This document shows, piece after piece, positions 1-10,322 of a stretch of 64,000 bases of DNA. The notes beneath the pieces are model-generated. The model searched no databases. It was given only the letters and a program-made list of their open reading frames with translations, and was not told the origin of the DNA. A program made the position numbers and the translations under genes. How positions within the stretch are numbered: the first letter of the stretch is position 1; every line of letters starts with the position of its first letter. Where the stretch lies: the NCBI GenBank assembly GCA_031841125.1, contig CM063109.1:27251321-27315320 (forward strand). The letters are read 5' to 3'. The stretch comes from Acanthococcus lagerstroemiae. Taxonomy: Eukaryota; Arthropoda; Insecta; Hemiptera; Eriococcidae.

Positions 1-129
1 AATACGCGTATTTTCTTCGAAATTATCCTACATTTTAAATAATTTAATGACTCTGCTCTTTACTTACTACTACCTCATTCCGCTGAGAGCGCTTCTTGGG
101 AGGGGATGTTCCCCCCCATTTGTGTGAGG

Positions 130-1013
130 TGGCGCTGTGTGCGTCGAGTGCTCAGACTTCGTACTCCGTTGCACTCTTCCTCAGGTTGCTGTTAAGGATC
201 AGCTCAGTAGCCCCACTTTTATAGCCAAAGTGAGAATTCTACTGAGCTCTATCCTTTTGACTTCAGTGGGTGCTGGATACTCTACTCACAGTGCTTCGCA
301 TCTTGTCCCGGCTATTGCTGGGCATCGAGGTTTCTTCCTCTTCTCCACAGTACCTACAGGAGCCGTTCACGTGTTTTGTGGCCCCATGACCAGTTAGTAG
401 TCCGACTATGAGGCTTGCATGTTTCCTGTCAAGCCCCAGTAGCAACTTGACACACTTACTGGGGGCGTCCCCTAACAGTGTTTTGGTGACTTTCACGCCA
501 CTAGCCGACTGCCAGTGCATTTCCGTCTGCTTACTTATCCAAGCCTTTACTTTGGATTTTATGAAGCTGTATGCTATACAGGAAGACACGGCCTGGGTGT
601 TGCCAGTTCCTTTTTTATGCACTCCTTCGCTAGCTTGCCAGCGATCGTGTTCCCTTTTATGCCGCAGTGTCCTAGTGTCCATAGTATCGTGAAGTGGTTC
701 TCCTGAGTAAGGGTGTATAATTTGTTAACACACTCCGCCATCATCAGGGATGTAGTTTGGTGTGACGATAGTGCCTTAATAGCCGAGTGACTCTGTACAG
801 ATATAGATCTGCTTATTAACAAGTCTTTTCTGTTCTATCAATGGCCACCGTGATCGCCATTACCTCTGCTTGGAGGATAGTGACGCCCTCGCCCGGTGCC
901 ATTGAATAGTTGTCAGCGTCTTTTGCATTCGTTATTCCGATTCCTACTTCTTGGTTATTCTTAGAGGCATCTGTAAACCACACATTCTCCTCTTTTCTTA
1001 GAATGCTTGACAC
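130..1013 (-). pseudogene. LINE ORF2 C-terminus with RNase H domain, frameshifted
   Basis: Remnant of a non-LTR retrotransposon polyprotein reading right to left. The N-terminal half of an RNase H domain lies at about 1013-816 (motifs FTDASKN and LQAEVMAI). After a frameshift the second half follows at about 822-574 with WTLGHCGIKGN, the usual last RNase H block. A second frameshift leads to the C-terminal tail at 682-263, which has LLTGHGATKH and the zinc-knuckle-like CRYCGEEEET. This order is typical of I/R1/Jockey-type LINEs that carry RNase H. The upstream RT domain is not in the window, so this is a truncated, inactive 3' piece. Family membership is clear from the motifs; the exact clade is not. 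Confidence 0.82.
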
Positions 1014-1376
1014 CTTTTTCCCGAGCCTCCCGTGTGGGTATCAGCGTACAGTACGGCTTTTCAAAGAAGTATTCTATCGTGATTCTATCCTTCGGCATCT
1101 CAAAGCATTTGTCCATCGCTCCCGCTGGAGGGGGTGTTGGAAGGGATGCTAAAATTGAAAGAAGTCGTAAAAGGAGGTCTCGGTTCCTCGACCCTCTCCC
1201 CCGGCTACACCACTATCCTGTTGTAGGTAGGACCTGAAGTAATACTGTGTATTATTTTCATACATATGGCGAGGGTGAGAAGGGGTTCATCTGTGTCCCA
1301 ATATGAAACACTCAGTAGTTAAAGCGCTTCATTCGCAATGCGTGCTTATCTTTTGATGCACCTCTGTGGTAGTATA
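1014..1376. other. Unassigned, between LINE remnant and mariner
   Basis: I see no reading frame, terminal repeat or RNA gene. The first part may be LINE sequence too decayed to recognise. Confidence 0.4.
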
Positions 1377-2274
1377 TACGAGGTCTGTCTAAAAAGGGTT
1401 CCATAACTCGGCCACCCCACGTTTGTTTTTACCCCCACCAGTTCGGCGATGACGCGCATCCTCCCCTATCTACACTGCAAGTTTCGAGCAGTTTGCTCAC
1501 TCCGTTTTCATTTTATCACATTTTTTTTAAAAGTTGGTGTATTTGACATATTATGTTACGGAAATTGAAGTGTGAAATAACGAACAACGTTGTGCGATCC
1601 AATTTGACGTCAAACGACCCAAAAATGCCATGGACACTTATAAAAAATTGAAACAGGCGTATGGAGACAATTTTCTATGGAGAGCACGAATTTTTCATTG
1701 GCATTTGGTCTTCTTAGAGGGCCGTGAAACAGTCGAAATAAGCCTCATTCTGGAAGGACTTCCTCAGCAAAAGCCAATGAAAATGTGAGAAAGTGAGAGA
1801 ACTGGTGAGGTTATATCGACGTCTGACTGTCAGAATGATAGCTAAGGAACTCAGTTTGAACCATCAGCCTTTTCTCCATTTTATAAGTGAAGAATTGAGG
1901 ATGAGAAAGCTGTGTGCGAAATTGATTTTAAAAGTCTGACAAATTAACAGAATGGTAACCGAATAAATGTGTGCTCGAATTGGCGAATGGAACTTTTTTC
2001 AGCCGCGTCAGACTGAAGTCCGTGTGACTCCTTTTTTCCTCAAAATTGGAATTCAGCTTGAAAGGTCGACATTTTCAAATTTGGAAAACTTGTACAGCGC
2101 CATAACCGAGCAGCTGAAGAGCCTTTCACATAAAGACGTTCAAAACCTTTTCAAAGAGTGGGAGGAGCATATCCCCGCTGCGCCGGTGCATAGCTGCACG
2201 AAGGGCTTACTTAAAAAGGGGTAAGCTGAATTTGTAGTTTAGATTTCATAAAATAAGGCTGTAAAATGAAAATA

Positions 2275-2847
2275 CGTGTAGTGTCGGAGGAAACCCGACA
2301 GAAGCAAAACTTCTTTTGTACTGTGTGAGTTGCTACATCAATCGGTGGGTGCGTGTACTGAAGTACTAAATGCAGTGGCGGATCTATGGGGAGTGTTTTA
2401 CGGGTTCGGACCAAACAAATTGAGAATTTTGATTTTTTTTTCTCCTGTTTTTGAGTATCTGCAGCACTACAGTCTTCAATGTTCATTTTGAAACGATTTA
2501 ATCACATTATGAAACTTGTCTTCAGAAACTATTTAAACTGACATCCATCTCGGATTTTTAGGGGGCGGAGGTGGAAAAGGTTTTATTTTCAAAACACCCC
2601 ACTTGGAAAATTTCTAGATCCGCCACTGACTAAATGTTACCTGATAGAAAACTGTTCACGAAGGTGTGGAGGGGAAGTAGTCTGGTTTCACGTATGCGCT
2701 CCTCTCTCTTCCGCTCTCTAGAATTGTGGGTGGATTTTGGAGCGTTGCTACGTCACTTCCGTTGCATGTTTTCGCGTTCGTTTCACTCTTTTTCCATTAA
2801 CTGCTCCATCCTGAACCTGCGTAAGGAAGTTTTGCTGCAAAAATTTT
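2275..2847 (+). repeat. Repeat family A, copy 1 (split by hAT MITE)
   Basis: The sequence matches 4087-4380 over its whole length at roughly 75-80% identity, starting near GTCGG..ACCCGACAGAAG and ending near CCTGAACCTGCGTAAG. Copy 1 sits inside the mariner 3' end and is interrupted at 2373-2628. No coding potential is visible. The ends (AGCGAAGCTG and, inverted, AGCGAAGTTG in copy 2) suggest a small TIR element. Confidence 0.75.
2373..2628. mobile_element. hAT-type MITE, 256 bp, with 8-bp TSD
   Basis: Perfect 14-bp terminal inverted repeats CAGTGGCGGATCTA at 2373-2386 and its complement at 2615-2628. A perfect 8-bp target duplication ACTAAATG lies at 2365-2372 and 2629-2636. CAGTGGCG ends with an 8-bp TSD are the hAT signature. 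It has no transposase. It splits repeat A copy 1, and the second copy at 4087-4380 shows the uninterrupted state. Confidence 0.93.
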
Positions 2848-2885
2848 AGAGCATCGTTCTCATTACTTTTTCGACAGACCTCGTA

Positions 2886-4084
2886 GACTAACGAGCTTTA
2901 GTCCCGAGTTTTCATCTACATTTTAAGTCTAATGTTTTACCCAAGTTACTCAGCCTGTAGGACTGAATGTTGTTGTGTGAGAAACAAACTCACTGCTAGC
3001 TTATTTGATGTTCTTGCTGCTGTAGATCATATATACACCGTTTAAGAGTCCAAACCTTTTGTTGCGTAGGATAGAAAGAGAATACGAACCGATTTCCTCA
3101 TTATCTGTTTTGTAATTACTTTCGTTTCGCATTTTTCGTTTCTTATTTATTTTATTATAATTTTCTTTCATTGCGTGGAATACTTTGGGATGAGGTTAAT
3201 AACACAGATTTTCACAAGATGAGACGTGTTCGAATTTGTAAAAGCCTATTTAGTTACGACGGGTAATTCATTTTCAGTCTATATACGAAATCTTATTGTA
3301 TCGGGAAGCACGTGCAATGAATATTTATGAATGGAAGAAAATAGATATAGGTGCACCGTATCCTGCAGTGTTACGCGAGCGATCTATGGCGACCAGTTTG
3401 TATAAATATTGCCGTCTGTCTGTCTGCATTTTATTGGTACAGCTCTTATGTATTTTTATTTCACGAGTAAATCGAAAATTAGTAAAATTTCGCACCTTTC
3501 TGCGTTACCGGTCGGAGGCAATTACCGCGCGCGGTTGACGGTAGGACTTATTGTCGCATTGTCACAGGTATGTGTCATAGATTATGGTTTAAAGTGTAGC
3601 ATATGTACAGCAGTGGTTCGCCTTTCTGGAACGCCTGAATTGGAGAAATCCTTGGCGACGTGTTTGGTGTATGAACTCGCATGTATGTGTATAATGAGTT
3701 CGACCAAGTGGACACTCTTGACTTTGAAACGGCCGTGTAATGAAGTGCGGAAGTGTGTGTACTCTCTAATCGATGTCGAACATGCGAACAATGAGCCAAA
3801 TGATTTGTTCGACGAAGTCTATACTCGGGTCGTCCTCCAAACGGAATTACCGTTTGATGTATATTCGACCCGACTCGTGTGGTCGGTCAGCTGCTGTCAT
3901 CCCGTATACCCACGAGATGGCGGTATGCTACTGAAATCTAAAAAGACCAGCAGTCAAGGTCTGCTAAGTTTGAATCGTGGGATGTTCTGCAATAGTTAAT
4001 AACGTTGATTTTCGAAAGGAAAAGCTTTTGAAGTCAGATTTCAGATTAGCGATGTGAGCTCTAAGAGGTCTACAGTTCAGAAAA
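2886..4084. other. Unassigned; CpG-rich from about 3.3 kb
   Basis: No element could be assigned. About 3290-3990 is visibly richer in CG dinucleotides than its neighbours. It contains an open frame of 196 codons at 3409-3999 (+), cysteine-rich and without recognisable domains, and weaker overlapping frames on both strands. The open frame may just reflect base composition. Confidence 0.4.
3409..3999 (+). CDS. Unrecognised 196-codon open frame (doubtful)
   Basis: One of the longest ATG-started frames on the plus strand in the window. The predicted product has a hydrophobic stretch near residues 5-20 and scattered cysteines, but no motif I recognise, no neighbouring exon and no clear start context. 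It lies in the CpG-rich patch. I list it because of its length only; a regulatory or untranslated region that happens to be open is equally likely. Confidence 0.2.
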   Translation: MPSVCLHFIGTALMYFYFTSKSKISKISHLSALPVGGNYRARLTVGLIVALSQVCVIDYGLKCSICTAVVRLSGTPELEKSLATCLVYELACMCIMSSTKWTLLTLKRPCNEVRKCVYSLIDVEHANNEPNDLFDEVYTRVVLQTELPFDVYSTRLVWSVSCCHPVYPRDGGMLLKSKKTSSQGLLSLNRGMFCNS

Positions 4085-4086
4085 TG

Positions 4087-4380
4087 AGCGAAGTGTCGGG
4101 TGACACCCGACAGAAGCGAAGCTGTTTTCACTCTCTGTGAGTCGCTACATCAGTTGATAGGTGCATGTACTGAATGTTATCTCACAGAAAACGGTTAACA
4201 GAGGTGTGGAGAGGAAGCAATCTGGTTTCACATAGGCGCTCTTTTTCTCTCTTTCACTCTCGATCACACTAAATGTGGGTGAAGCGTTACTACATCACTT
4301 CCGTTGCATGCTTTCGCGTTCGTTTCACTTTTTCTACGTTAACCATCTACCCTGAACCTGCGTAAAGCAACTTCGCTTAA
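4087..4380 (+). repeat. Repeat family A, copy 2
   Basis: Uninterrupted copy of the repeat seen inside the mariner at 2275-2847, same orientation. It begins with the short palindrome GTCGGGTGACACCCGAC. The inner ends AGCGAAGCTG and (inverted) AGCGAAGTTG are imperfect inverted repeats. Confidence 0.75.
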
Positions 4381-4381
4381 A

Positions 4382-4862
4382 AAGATCAGCGTCACCATGT
4401 CAAACCCTCTTGGGACTGTGAGCTAACTACTGGGGAAAAGAAAGATTAAAATCGGAATTTAAGCTAGAAGATGGCCGTGAATGAGGAATGTTTCACAATT
4501 CACAGGCAAATTGAAGCTCCTTAGATTTTCTGTTCAGAAGGTATCTTTTCAGCATGTCGGTCCAAGCCAGAACCGTTGTAAATGATGAAGAAGGGGGTCA
4601 GAGTAATTCTACGTGATATCGGACCCCGAGTTCTATGTTCAGAAGGACGTTTTCCTATATTTGTACCTAGTCAGTGGCAGTTGGTTCACATTCCTGTCCC
4701 CGTCTCTTGGATACCAGACGTTAAATGTTGTTCTTATTTTTGTTTGATTCCTTTTGGGAAGGAATTTGGTTGCGATATGTTTTGAACCGATATAAGCGCA
4801 ATTCATGGAAACGACGAACCTACTATGTGGTTTCAAGGTCGTTGAATTCATATTTGCAGAAG
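4382..4862. other. Unassigned
   Basis: No convincing frame. Around 4825-4860 there is a short match (TTCAAGGTCGTTGAATTC) to the ~120-bp degenerate repeat found at 5.8, 16 and 19 kb. Confidence 0.4.
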
Positions 4863-5083
4863 TAGAATCAAAACCGACGCTTACCATTTTACTTCCAAGT
4901 GCGCAAATAGGCAAAATAATGTACATGGGTGCAGGAATATCTTTTGCCGCATCTGTGAAAGTACTCTATATATAGCATACTTCACGTTCACAGGCGCAGG
5001 AAGAGATATTCCTGCACCCGTTTACAGTATTTTGCCTGTTTGCATCCTTAGAGTAAAGTGGCAGAGTATTGGTTTTGATTCTA
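4863..5083. repeat. 221-bp imperfect palindrome (foldback element)
   Basis: The left arm runs from TAGAATCAAAACC at 4863 and the right arm ends with GGTTTTGATTCTA at 5083. The innermost 93 bp (4927-5019) fold best: GGGTGCAGGAATATCT pairs exactly with AGATATTCCTGCACCC. The middle of each arm pairs with scattered mismatches (for example GGCAAAATAATGTA against TACAGTATTTTGCC). The centre is a short CTATATATAG palindrome. This is the shape of a foldback MITE. No target duplication was found. Confidence 0.85.
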
Positions 5084-5840
5084 ACCTTTTCATTTGGTTT
5101 CTGTCAATTTAACACTAGTGCGGATTTTTCGCGGCTTGTACGAGAAAGAGAAATATTAAGTCTGGACCGCAGAGAGGGCATTCGAAATTAAAGCAATTAT
5201 AGTTTGTAAAAGGGTGCGTGTGTATTAAGAATCTAATAGTAAAAATGGATCTTGTGAGTGCTGAACGTGAACTGTAACTGTACTGAACTAATCTGATGTC
5301 ATGAGCTACAAAATGTCAACTGAAAAATAAACTAAACTGATGTCCTACGTGTTACGTGGCCGATCGTGGCTGAAAAAAGGAGAATGAGTCAAGAGAAGAA
5401 GAAGAATGTAGTAGTGAAAAAGTCACGCACGCTCACGCACGAGATGCAAAGAAATGCCGGTAACGAAAGACGTTTGGGAGATGTTTGAATTGTGGTACAC
5501 GAGAAATAGCCAAGCAGGAAGATTTATACGTAGAATCGACACCTTAGAGCAAAATAGTGCTATCTACATTTTACTGAAATTGGTAGGAAAGGGAGAAGAA
5601 GTTTTCAGTAGCCTATCACTCTTGTGTTATGAAATCGTGATGTCACGCTTCCGTAAAGTTGATGTTTTGTCAGCATCAACATGCAGTGTTGCACATGATA
5701 GAGCGTGAGATTTCCTTTTCAATGATACGACTAACTCATTTTGCCCCGAAACTGTAGATAACACTATTTTGCTCCATGGTGTCGAATGTACATTCGCGAG
5801 GAGAGGTCCACGCACGAGTTCAAAATAGGGAGCTGAAGGA
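5084..5840. other. Unassigned
   Basis: An 84-codon open frame at 5454-5708 (+) has no recognisable motif. Nothing else was found. Confidence 0.35.
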
Positions 5841-6770
5841 CAGGGGGACTAAGTATTCAAGAAATACGTGTTGTGTTTATTCAACATACCTATATTAGGT
5901 TATAGGTTGCTGAATTAATGTTTGATGTCATTTTGACTTCGAAGTTCGAAAGTATGGCACCCAGGGGAAGGAACGAAGAGAAGAGAGGAGAGCTGTATTT
6001 CTACGAAATTCTTTTTATCAAATGTTGCTGTGCTTACAGTCGCTGAATTCATATTATTGATGTCATTGTGATCCAAAATTCGAAATTGTAGTACCAGAAA
6101 GAAGGCAGTAGCAAAATGGCTATGAATTACATCATGCATATCCAATATTAGGTCACAACTTTAACTAGTCTGATTGTGTAGTATATATGTATGAAAAACT
6201 GAAGAAAATTTAAATGAGGCTGAAAATAAAGAAATTATTTACTCATAATGATGCGCAGTTGAAAATATGACGTGTTAATTGATACGCTGATGATTAAAAT
6301 CGAGTTCTCGTTTATGTGTGTGATGTAAGTGAAAAGAAAGACATGCATATGTAGACCACGGTGATGGATGATTTTTTTGATCTCCTACATTGTCTGAAAA
6401 GTTAGTACTCGGGAAATTCTTGTCATCAGTCGAAAAAGATGGAAAAGCAAAATTTTTCTTATTTTGTTTTCAACTGAAATGTCTCATATTTTAGTTAGCA
6501 TTTCTGCTGTTTTCACCCCCTCTCCGTAAAAAAATAATAAAGTGAAAAATGAAAAACTTGCCAACTACAGCCCTGAATATACTTATGAACTTTATAGGGC
6601 TGGGTGAATGGAAAAATGAGTAATAAACTATATCTGAGTTCATTTTTGATGTTATGGGTATCATTCTTCGGGAGTTGAGGGACAGTAAGACCTGTTGGTG
6701 ACGTTTATAGTCTCCTCTGTCAAAATGGCGGTGTCTAGAAAAACTGGTGGGAGGGAGGGAGGGGAGCTGT
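5841..6770 (+). repeat. Degenerate ~120-bp tandem repeat, array 1
   Basis: Successive blocks contain recurring landmarks: GCTGAATTCAT or similar, then GATGTCATTTTGA/TATCATT, then TGGCACCCAGGGG-type purine-rich text (AGGAACGAAGAGAAGAG), then GAAATAC. The same landmarks in the same order occur at 16.02-16.56 kb and, inverted, at 18.96-19.40 kb. Blocks around 5870, 6040 and 6640 are clearest; the region between is too diverged to phase. Confidence 0.6.
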
Positions 6771-7337
6771 ATTTGAACATTTCTACAGTACAATATTGGA
6801 ACAGTTCATACTTGTAGGGTGTAAACTCATTTACGAAGTCAGTTTTGCCATTTTATCACAATTTAGCTAACGAGATGAGGGGAGGGGGATTGAAAAATTA
6901 TGGGGAACAGTGCGATGGTTGATAAGTTGAAGGAGGACCGTGTATTCAAAATGAATGCGAGGGAATAGGAAATGTATAGCGAGGAAAAGAGATGAAATTA
7001 TTCACAAAATTTGACGTGTACAGTATGGGTATTATGTAATGTCAATGTGTTTGATGTTTGCTGATTTCATTCTTTTTTGTAATTTTGAAGTTGAAATGTT
7101 TGGAAAGGGGTTGTCTACAAATTACCCATAAATCAACTTGGTATAATGTGTCTCTCCTCAGAATGCAAGAAATAAATAAAAAATAATAGCGTGCCTGTTC
7201 CAATATTTGTAAAATGCTTCTCGAAGAATTGTAAGTCATCTATTTTCCTTTTTCTTTCAATTTTCAACATGAAGTCACATCAGTGTCACACATGAACTGA
7301 GAAAAATTGACAGGTTGAATCCCTAAAAATTGGTATC
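6771..7337. other. Unassigned
   Basis: No frame longer than about 65 codons and no terminal repeats. The purine-rich stretch near 6875 may be one more diverged block of the preceding array. Confidence 0.35.
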
Positions 7338-8814
7338 ATATGAAGAGTGTTATTCCAAACTGTCGTAAGTCAAAAACAGTGGAATCGAAAAAAACGCAAA
7401 AAACTATCACTGCGGAATAGATGGCATTTTTGGTAGGTGAAAGTTGGGCTGCATTGGTAGTATAGCTAATACCTGACAATATTTTGTATGAAATCAGAGT
7501 ACCTCCCCCCCCTCCCCATTGGAGTGTTCTAGCTGCCGATTAGTTCTGTAAGCCCATGACTTAGGGCAGCTCGAATGCTGAAAATTAATTTTTCGTGATG
7601 ATTGAGGCCGGATTAACGACTATTATGCGTAAATTGTTCGATAAATGGGTAGTATAAATGAAGCTAATAAATGTGGAGCGCTCTGTGAGAAGGTACCACA
7701 TGTCGGAGAACTTATTTTTGAGTTTTTGGTAAAATCTAATACAACAAAAATTTACCGGCTTTGAAAAAAGTGAAGTCTATAGCTTCAATAAAGACTGAAA
7801 TAGAAATAGCTGAAGTTTAAAAATGTAAAATCTCAATTTTGAGAAAAATGCGTTCAAAATTGTAAAACAGAAAATAACACGAAAAAATCGATGGCTCGGC
7901 GTTTACTGGGCCAACGTGCCTCAAATTTTGCTATGATATCCTCGAACATGTACTAAAACATTCTGCAAGGCTCACGGGGAGTCGATGCATGTACATAAAG
8001 GAATACGAGTTTGAAGAGAATAGCCCGTATGCAGGGCCGGATTAAGGTCGTGAGTGCCCCTGGGCACTCGCTTAGAAGCACACCCCCCCCCTTCGAGCCG
8101 TTGCTAAAATATTTTACTTGCCCTTACCCCCCTCAAAAAATTTTCAGCACGCAAAAGTTGGATGGCTGTTATTCGAGTAAATGTTTAAGACTCAAAAATT
8201 TCTCCGCCCCTCAAAAATGTTCCGCCCGGGCCCGTATGAGAAACAAGTGGAGAGTTGGTGTTGAAAATCTAATAAGTCTGAAAACGAAGGTCTTCAAGGT
8301 CATACATTTGAAAACAATGAACTCATCGATAACGCGTGCACACCTAAACAAGATCGATGCGACTTATGGTACCTTTTCCGAATAACATCCTGTAGCTTGA
8401 AATATCATCTCCTAGACGACTATTTTCTGCTGTAATGTGTGGCTAAGTGTGTCTCGAAACAGTTTCCGTTGAGATGTGAAAAACGGAATTTCCAACTTGA
8501 AGACACACATGTTGTGCTGTATGGCAGAATACACTTTTCTGACATATGGTACCTTTTCACAGAGCATCCCACAAATTCTGCTAATTAATAAGCGCAGCGG
8601 ATGTTAACAAGAATGGTAACAACTACCGTGACTTGAAATAATGCTTCTTCCATCGTTGTTTGCACTCCTCAAACAGAGATTTTTTTCATGCAATCTGGAC
8701 AACAGGAGTTTGATAACTTGTTGGTAATCACATTTTGCCGCTAGATCGCAATCTTATCTCATTATGTATGAGAATTGACTTAGGACAGTTTGGAATAACA
8801 CTCTTCAGTAGAAT
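7338..8814. mobile_element. TIR element F (about 1.48 kb, non-autonomous)
   Basis: The left end TGAAGAGTGTTATTCCAAAC (from about 7338) and the right end (to about 8814) are inverted repeats of about 33 bp with one mismatch. No transposase was recognised between them. A small hAT MITE is inserted at 8032. A relative of its right half flanks the RTE at 20.6-23.9 kb. The 2.7-kb tandem duplication starts inside this element, so the second unit has only the right end (about 11470-11512). The target duplication is unclear, so the superfamily is open. Confidence 0.7.
8032..8230. mobile_element. hAT-type MITE, copy in unit 1, 3' end deleted
   Basis: It starts CAGGGCCGGATTAA directly after CCCGTATG (8024-8031), and CCCGTATG recurs at 8231-8238. 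The matching right TIR seen in unit 2 is missing here. The loss runs between two GCCCG words, so a short microhomology deletion of about 22 bp explains it. Confidence 0.85.
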
Positions 8815-9639
8815 TCTTTAGTTTTGAGAGCTTTTTGTCCTTTCAGTGCCTAGATTTTTATTTGAAATTTTGCTCAGAGGCCTTCAAAAGATGAGGGATA
8901 ATAACCCATAATATGCTTACAGAGTTTTTCTAAGTTTCTTCTTCTACCCCACCTGACGTACCTACCTCAAGTTAAATATGAGGGTATAACGTTGAAATGA
9001 ATTTAATGACCATAGAAACTTAAGAATTGATTGATACCTACTTTATATTTTATGAATTTTTTGAACGATTCCACCTATAGGTAGAATGTCCCACTTTTGA
9101 TCCGAAGGTTTGATTGATGTACAAATCTTAATGCAGTAGCTTTGATACCCTACCATTTTATATCCATTATTTCTATTAATGAAATTTTACAAATCTCATT
9201 ACGAAAGTCCGCTCTGAAGATTGAAGCCAGTAAAACGTAAAAAGACATAAACTTACTCGTGTAGTATCTGAAGGATTGGGGGCACGTAATACGAAAAGTT
9301 CGTAGGGTGCAGAAGAGAGTGTTCGATGCTCCGATGCTATATAGCACTTTTTCCCCTAACCTCGGCAAAACTAAAAAAAAAGATCAAAATTCTATATTTC
9401 TACCCTGGAGGTCTGTGGTAATATGTAGCAGTAAAAAGTTTTTTTGAACCCTCCTTTTTTGATGTTTCTGGATTAGATATCAAAGTTATATGCGATATGA
9501 TTTGTATGTCGTTCACGCAAATTATTCCTTCTGCATTAGTTTTCCGCTGCGACGCTCACCAAACTGATTGTGTGACACCATTTTGCTCGCTTGGAGATAG
9601 TACATGAATGTCCTGAAACTGGTAGTTTTGATTGATGAG

Positions 9640-10005
9640 CACCAGGGACTCGGAGCCGAAGCAGGAGTTCGAAATCGTGGAGCTCGTGATATTTCAATCA
9701 ATCCAGAGCCTGAAAAAAATCATTTGCTGGAGCCGGAGCCAATTTTAAAGTCTTACTAGAGCCGAAGCCGAAATCATGGGCTCCGACTTCGACTCTGGCT
9801 CCGGTTCCTCAGTCTCCCCACCCTGTACTTCTCCACGTTTCCCCCTCCTCTTGAATGCACCCACAACCGGAGCAAAACAATATTTTTTGGTAAAGCCGAT
9901 GCTATCAAGAATTTTTTTCCGAAGCTAGAGCCCGACAAAAAAATTATTTAGCGGGACCAGAACCCGAGCCAATTTTAATAATTTTAGGCCAGGGCCGGAG
10001 CCATG
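9640..10005. repeat. GAGCC/GGAGCC hexamer-like degenerate repeat
   Basis: Repeated GAGCCGAAGC, GGAGCCGGAGCC and inverted GGCTCCGGTTCC words make this stretch partly self-complementary. It recurs at about 12350-12720 in duplication unit 2. It is not coding in a recognisable way. Confidence 0.6.
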
Positions 10006-10322
10006 CTAGCATAGAATGGCAACCTCCAATTGTTTTTTTTCCTTCTTGCATAACAGTTGAAAAATATTTGATTTTTTTGCTTTAACAGTTGGAAAACTTT
10101 TTGATTCTAGCCTCCTGAACGAATTAGTTTTGCTACGGCCCTGACTGGAGCTAGATTCAGATTAGCTGTCTGGAATCAGATTGGGACGCTGCGGTTCGTG
10201 TGCCGGCCAAGCCTGAAGAGGGCGGGGGGGAGTGGGTATTTTGTCCCCGGGCCCGGGAAAACTGGTGGCCCGGCAGAGAGGAAAACATCTCTAGTAAAAA
10301 TAGAATGTGTGTAAGTTACTTA

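Larger units (their letters stand above)
1379..2883 (+). mobile_element. Decayed mariner element (TA-flanked)
   Basis: The ends CGAGGTCTGTCTAAAAAG (1379-1396) and, on the other strand, CGAGGTCTGTCGAAAAAG (2866-2883) are inverted repeats matching at 17 of 18 positions. They are flanked by TA at 1377-1378 and 2884-2885, the mariner target duplication. Inside, in shifting frames, are mariner transposase pieces: a helix-turn-helix region at about 1590-1720 (WRARIFHWHL, EGRETVE), a second at about 1765-1920 (NENVRKVRELV, RRLTVRMIAKELSLN, LRMRKLCAK), and the C-terminus at 1967-2224 (FSNLENLYSAITEQLKSL, VQNLFKEWEEH). The central catalytic part is deleted. The 3' half hosts repeat A, which is why the element is longer than the usual 1.3 kb. 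Confidence 0.88.
7632..10322. repeat. Tandem duplication, unit 1 (about 2.69 kb)
   Basis: From AAATTGTTCGATAAATGGG to GTGTAAGTTACTTA this segment is repeated head-to-tail by 10323-13038. I see only scattered substitutions and small indels along the whole length, so identity is about 98-99%. The unit holds the right four-fifths of element F, the hAT MITE at 8032, a stretch of GAGCCGGAGCC-type hexamer repeats (about 9650-10005) and a C/G-rich patch. No gene is recognised inside; small frames recur in both units only because the DNA is duplicated. Confidence 0.95.
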
